A model generated the notes under the pieces. It ran no database searches. It saw only the letters and a program-made list of their open reading frames with translations, and was not told the DNA's origin. A stretch of DNA of 64,000 nt from Balanoglossus misakiensis. Its lineage: Eukaryota > Hemichordata. Location: contig CM082588.2 in assembly GCA_040954595.2 (NCBI GenBank), positions 2,294,001 to 2,358,000 of the forward strand, read 5' to 3'. Below, one piece after another: positions 60,601 through 64,000 of the stretch. Within the stretch, counting starts at the first letter, position 1. Each line of letters starts with the position of its first letter. The position numbers were made by a program, and so were the translations under genes.

Positions 60601-61471
60601 AATTACATCTGCTGCATTGGAAATGCATGATCTCTAATACATAGACACACAAAATAAAACATGAGATAAAGTTGTACAATGCATGCATGTTCCTTCACGG
60701 TGTGTTTAAATCATTTACGCCAGCTTACACCGACTTCTTCATCCTAAAGATTGGGAAATACACATACCATCATCTTCCTTTGGTCTTCTGAACTTGACAG
60801 CACCAAGATTGATCAAGTTCATACCATAGAGATTATAATCCATGAAAACCTGCAGGCAGCAAAAAAAGTCTTTGTGGTAAATGTCTAGTTCAGCATCAAG
60901 TTCTGCAATTTTTCCATTCTCACATGCCACAACTCCATGCAAATGAATGGGATATCGCGTATTCAAGACATCATTGGAAATAGCCAATCACTGATTGCTT
61001 CACAAAGTGATTACAGTACAGTATATGTTCAAAAGTCTGATTGGTCCAAAACACTGACCTGCAATAAGTATGGCACATGTGCTTCGTAAGGTTGAAAGAC
61101 TTTATTCATGACAGCACCACCATGAAGCAGATCCACAGCTCTGTAGAAGAGAAAATAGAAGTGAAATCTTTGGAAAATTCAGTGTACATTCATAGAAGTG
61201 GAGACATCGTAAAATAAATCTGTATATCAGTATGATGCTATACTCGTCATTTAAAGAAAACCAAAACTTTGTATTTTCATTAATTTTGCCTCAGTAACAG
61301 TGACCTAGTAATGCAAATCCTTCGTTATCAGCTTCAAACTGTTCCCTACTCCACTGGGACTGCCAGTGGCAATAACCTTGACATTCAAATACTCACTTTT
61401 TCACCATAAGAGGATTGTAGAAATAGATCTTCATAAAATCTTGCTCCCTTGTGTGGTAACCATAGTATGGT
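42058..61471 (-). CDS. REV3L: DNA polymerase zeta catalytic subunit REV3L, N-terminally partial
   Basis: B-family DNA polymerase that extends from mismatched or damaged primer termini in nuclear translesion synthesis, working with REV7 and the POLD2/POLD3 subunits. I traced 31 coding exons, all with GT-AG introns and matching phases. They sum to 9,592 nt, about 3,196 codons plus stop, compared with roughly 3,130 aa for the human protein. About 130 N-terminal residues lie beyond the right edge. Order: N-terminal polymerase domain (PYYGYHTREQDFMKIY), a large low-conservation insert with two REV7-binding motifs, an exonuclease-like domain, then palm, fingers and thumb, and two C-terminal cysteine modules. 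The exonuclease I region reads EFDPIKAL with no D-x-E, as expected for this non-proofreading family. Individual exons are listed in the sub-entries. Confidence 0.96.
42812..46087 (-). other. REV3L: REV3L polymerase core exons (palm, fingers, thumb)
   Basis: Exons (plus coordinates): 45946-46087, 45707-45789, 45381-45542, 45056-45199, 44882-44951, 44637-44744, 44385-44494, 44081-44195, 43692-43829, 43349-43539, 42812-43103. Motif A is DFQSLYPS (45443-45466), with the first metal-binding Asp. Motif B is KLIANVTYGYTSANFSGRMP in exon 44637-44744. Motif C is YGDTDS, split at the 44385/44195 junction, with both catalytic Asp residues. KKRYVGY follows in 43692-43829. No core residue appears lost, so the enzyme should be active. 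Confidence 0.95.
46213..47719 (-). other. REV3L: REV3L exonuclease-like domain exons
   Basis: Exons 47591-47719, 47134-47477, 46882-46997, 46579-46697 and 46213-46331. Recognisable stretches are PNNTYGFKVTMENLQDAKAL, PDPEFDPIKALFYQIHSD, WDPDILIGYEIQMLSWGYLL and FENVAFHVLHQRF. The fold is kept for structure, but the catalytic acid pattern is missing, as in other pol zeta proteins. A short Asn/Gln/Ser insert follows VDKD in exon 47134-47477. Confidence 0.93.
47829..48705 (-). other. REV3L: REV3L exon with REV7-binding motif 2
   Basis: An 877-nt exon whose start (EVGGKQLKLY) and end (LRRALLTSQIK) match the vertebrate protein around its own disordered linker. The middle is Ser/Pro/Asp-rich, with a basic EAKRRR step and repeated TP/SP sites. 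Confidence 0.92.
48459..48494 (-). other. REV3L: REV7-binding motif 2 in REV3L
   Basis: VILAPSKDPPSREKVVAWL aligns with the human second motif (VIMPCKCAPSR followed by VQVWL). It keeps the hydrophobic pair, the central Pro and the PSR end that is locked under the REV7 HORMA safety belt. Confidence 0.8.
48966..53634 (-). other. REV3L: REV3L giant central exon, 4,669 nt
   Basis: A single exon encodes about 1,556 residues of mostly disordered Ser, Lys, Gln and Pro-rich sequence. Acceptor CATTTCAG ends at 53635; donor AG|GTATGG is at 48965. Vertebrate REV3L also has one very large central exon (recalled). Recognisable islands are HYIIINKFKGYKSMRVLV, matching the conserved YIIINRFRGRKNM block of human REV3L, a MWTLAYYSPCNSDSGEMSPP segment, and the C-terminal REV7 motif followed by YSNPDDLPEKTR. 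Several basic KRRR/KKRKK clusters could be nuclear localisation signals. Reverse-strand frames of 60-145 codons here are shadows. Confidence 0.95.
49064..49096 (-). other. REV3L: REV7-binding motif 1 in REV3L
   Basis: IWTPLEIPPAK aligns position by position with human ILKPLMSPPSR: hydrophobic pair, x, Pro, three residues, Pro-Pro, small, basic. It lies about 33 residues before the end of the giant exon, close to its place in vertebrates. Confidence 0.8.
54835..58340 (-). repeat. 25-bp minisatellite in a REV3L intron, about 140 units
   Basis: The unit is 25 bp, containing CAGACCTGCACCAGGTCTG, whose 8-bp halves are reverse complements around a CAC loop, followed by T(C/T)CTG(C/A)C. A second unit type (CAATGCACCAGACCTGATCTG) is interspersed at intervals that are always multiples of 25. 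Units degrade at both ends. Minus-strand frames stay open up to 343 codons because the unit lacks stops there. I treat them as repeat translations, not genes. Confidence 0.95.
58341..58784. other. Spacer between inverted minisatellite arrays
   Basis: Unique sequence with homopolymer runs (an A run near 58562, a C run near 58655) and no recognisable coding or mobile-element signal. Confidence 0.6.
58785..59070 (+). repeat. Inverted outlier of the 25-bp minisatellite, about 11 units
   Basis: The same unit family in opposite orientation (GACAGGACAGACCTGGTGCAG), with variants such as GGCCTGCTGCAGGTCTGA that also occur, inverted, at the 58200-58340 edge of the main array. Confidence 0.85.
59389..59446. 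repeat. (ATGA)n tetranucleotide microsatellite
   Basis: About 14 uninterrupted copies of a GAAT/ATGA unit end only a few bases from the REV3L donor site at 59448-59453 (GTGAGT on the minus strand). Confidence 0.9.
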
Positions 61472-61498
61472 CTGAGGAGAGAGAGAGAGAGAGAAAGA
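61472..61498 (-). repeat. REV3L: (CT)n polypyrimidine tract before a REV3L exon
   Basis: On the minus strand a run of about nine CT dinucleotides leads into CCTCAG, the acceptor of exon 61397-61471. It doubles as a microsatellite and a splice signal. Confidence 0.75.
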
Positions 61499-64000
61499 AT
61501 AAAAATGTAATTTCTTGGTGAATAACTTCATTTTTATAATACAGATAATGAGTCCTTGTAAGTTTAAAATTTAGCGATGAATTTTTCAGGCTCGGTGAAC
61601 AGGGCCGGGTATGGTTTGCAAATCCAGGACACACGTTAAGATTCCAGGCTAATCCATGCCCGTGTGTAGATTATCGAACGAATGCGAAAGTATGCTGGTA
61701 CTTTCCTGAAGGCCACATGAATTTTCCATTTTATGGTGTGCTCCTGCATGTGCTGCTAATGTCGTCATAATTATAAGACAACGGTAAAATGATGGTTCGT
61801 TCAAAGTTCACAGATGTCTCATAAATACTCAAGAATGGCTTATGAAATCAGGTCGACAATTTGAAATCTGTCAATCAAGGATTGTCCAATAATTAGCACG
61901 ATAAGGAGAACCTGGAAATTCTCCATCTTTATTGCAGTCTGGTACAGTGTTTTTTTCTCATTTCTGTCTGCATTTGTAATTGATACCCCGTGGTTATATT
62001 TCATCTGGATATTCTTGGGGTTCCCTGTGCTGTCTCTCAATTGTAGATCTCAATTGTACGTTTCAGCTACGCTTTGATGACAGGAGGAATAGTCACTGCC
62101 TCCCACATACTGCAAGCGCTCAAATTTCTCGCTGCAATGCATTCGTAATTCAACCAAATCCGACTTCACTTGAACCGGCTTTTCATCTCATGAAAATTTC
62201 ATGCGTTCACCAACTCTGGGTAAGAAATTCAGCTGCACTGGGAATAGAGTTTCCACAGCCAAAGAGAATTATGCACACCATTTGAACAAGTTCACACAGT
62301 GTACTATCAGAGACACTTGTGTGGCAAATCTGTCGAGATTTCAAACGGCACCACATTTCACAGGATGTAAATGCAGGATCTTTTTTATCTCCCCCCTAGA
62401 GTCTATACACAAATATGAAATTCCAGTCATTTTCCATGTCCAGATGGGACATTCCACTGGGAAAAGGGGTAGAATAGGCTTATGCAAACAGAAGTCAACA
62501 CAATCTTATAATAATATTGTTCACACATCATCCATCTTGGACCTGTACATGACTGAAAATAATCCTCTCTTGCAGATTAAGAACACGTCCATTTCATTCA
62601 AACGAAAAAAATTGTCCCTGTGGTAAATTTTTAATATAACCAAATTCTCCTTTGACCTGGAGCTGTTCAGCGTACATTTTAGTGGATCCGTGTGTTGTAA
62701 ATCTGTATCCATCCGGTGGCTACATTAATCTAAGTCAGACACAGTCCCTCTGCCAAACTTGTTATTTCCGTTAGCAAGAGGATGATGCCCCAGAAACATT
62801 TCACCCGGGTGAAATAAAATACGAGAGCAAAGCTGTCTTCTGACACAGAACAATATATCAAGTCAGAGACTTGTTTTCTTTGTAGTCCTGATATAATATC
62901 AGCTGAGCTCGTAGTGACTCTGTATTGAATTTATCAAGTGCGTGTGATGCTAAGATCCAACTCTTTATTTCACATGTATGTGAAACACATTACACAAAAT
63001 ATGAAAAAGGCTGGAAATAAGAGGAATTTAAAAATAAACTAATTGGAATCTCGAAATACATTGATTTCATTTAATTTTTTCTAGGTTTTAATATTTCCAT
63101 GCGTATTATTTTCACACTGATTGATTTTCAGCAAAGACAGGAATTCAACTGCAATTCCACTTTGGCTACACCCAGTCTTCCTGAGGAGGAAATTACAAAT
63201 TTCATTTCGCATTAGCATCTAATGAAACGGATGACCCACCAAAAACCAACTTCCAATTGAAATATGGCACTATACAGCAGAAGATATTTGTCTGGAATAC
63301 TTTTATTTCTAATCAAGGGATGTGCATTCTAATCTAGGGCTAAGTATTTCAGTTACTACCGGTGCACTGAAAGATAAATTAACATCCAGTGTACTAGTAC
63401 TCTCTCTAGTCGAGACAGTTACTGAATCAGTCATATGCAAATTAATGTAAATTTACTTCATGCACAGAAGGTTCTACTATCAATCACTGTGCATTGTCAA
63501 AATTTGACATCAAGAACACGACCCAAGATTACACGGAATAACACAATTCATGTCTGCATCAGAAGGAATAAATTTGACATAAAAATTTATGTCCGTCTGA
63601 CTGATGATTTTTTGAGGGTGTATTGTCGAATGATAGAAAATACTCCAAAATGGCAGCCCGGTGGTCGTGTTTGCTGTTTTAATGTTTGTGAAGTGATGAG
63701 TGAAATTAAGCATACAGTCCACCATATGTTTCAATCAGTTCTCCTCTTGATTTATCTGCAGAAAAGCACCCGAGTGAAAATAATCCACCGCAGACAACAA
63801 TTTCATTAACATGACGGGCAGCCGATTAAAAAGCATATCTGAAAACGATTTTAATTGCCCATTCATTTGAATATCGGACAAAAAACGTGAATGAATGATA
63901 CTGTATGAATTCATCTCAGTTCTAGATGTATTTACCAAGAAATAAAGCGAAAAAGAAATTCAAGTGATGATCTACACTATAATGCGTGTAACTTGAAAAA
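61499..64000 (-). other. REV3L: REV3L intron or upstream region to the window edge
   Basis: No match to the remaining REV3L N-terminus is seen on the minus strand, and no other gene on either strand. The longest frames (141 codons plus, 124 codons plus) carry no known domain. The missing first exons are expected beyond 64000. Confidence 0.6.

Larger units (their letters stand above)
53953..61471 (-). other. REV3L: REV3L N-terminal exons
   Basis: Exons (plus coordinates, 5' to 3'): 61397-61471, 61059-61140, 60768-60849, 60432-60588, 60092-60189, 59694-59798, 59454-59538, 59184-59332, 54630-54776, 54177-54444, 53953-54056. Diagnostic matches are GGAVMNKVFQPYEAHVPYLL, DYNLYGMNLINLGAVKFRR, CELEVDAVAADILNR and NPGLVAMWEDEKQRRR. 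Exons from 59454 to 54177 are acidic and less conserved but hold phase throughout. The 59184-54776 intron, 4.4 kb, contains the 25-bp minisatellite. Confidence 0.92.

Overview
The window looks like nuclear DNA of an invertebrate animal. The genes are intron-rich with GT-AG introns of 0.1 to 4.4 kb, the intergenic DNA is AT-rich, there is no operon structure, and a large satellite array contains an assembly gap. The two recognisable orthologues, REPS1 and REV3L, keep clear similarity to vertebrate proteins. An invertebrate deuterostome (acorn worm, amphioxus or sea urchin grade) fits best, but a lophotrochozoan is not excluded.

Layout. (1) 253-8852, plus strand: 3' part of an endocytic adaptor of the REPS1/REPS2 family. 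Its second EH domain, poly-Q tracts, DPF motif, proline-rich middle and C-terminal coiled coil are visible; the first EH domain lies outside the window. (2) 11158-11825: a TTAA-flanked foldback element (MITE). (3) 12869-15334, plus: a two-coding-exon protein with seven C2H2 zinc fingers and an N-terminal degenerate repeat. (4) 17763-18932, plus: an intronless class A GPCR with an unusual third-helix motif, and a duplicated copy of its tail just after the stop. (5) 22585-39850: about 195 copies of an 88-bp satellite in two inward-facing arrays separated by a 100-N gap. The left array shows multimer (higher-order) duplications; the right array is almost homogeneous. (6) 42058-61471, minus: REV3L, catalytic subunit of DNA polymerase zeta, in 31 visible coding exons (about 3,196 codons), lacking only the N-terminal exons, which lie beyond the right edge. 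One REV3L intron carries a 3.5-kb, 25-bp hairpin-forming minisatellite with an inverted outlier array.

Function and context. REPS1 acts in Ral/clathrin endocytosis and REV3L in translesion synthesis, so the genes do not form a pathway. Their interest is linkage: human REPS1 and REV3L both lie on 6q, so the neighbourhood may be an old syntenic block into which the satellite has expanded. REV3L retains polymerase motifs A, B and C, the C-terminal zinc and iron-sulphur cysteine modules and both REV7-binding motifs. All exon boundaries were placed by eye from splice signals, reading-frame phase and family similarity.

I found no prokaryote-like defence or novel enzymatic system. The most unusual items are the inverted 88-bp satellite and the strict-register 25-bp hairpin minisatellite inside REV3L.
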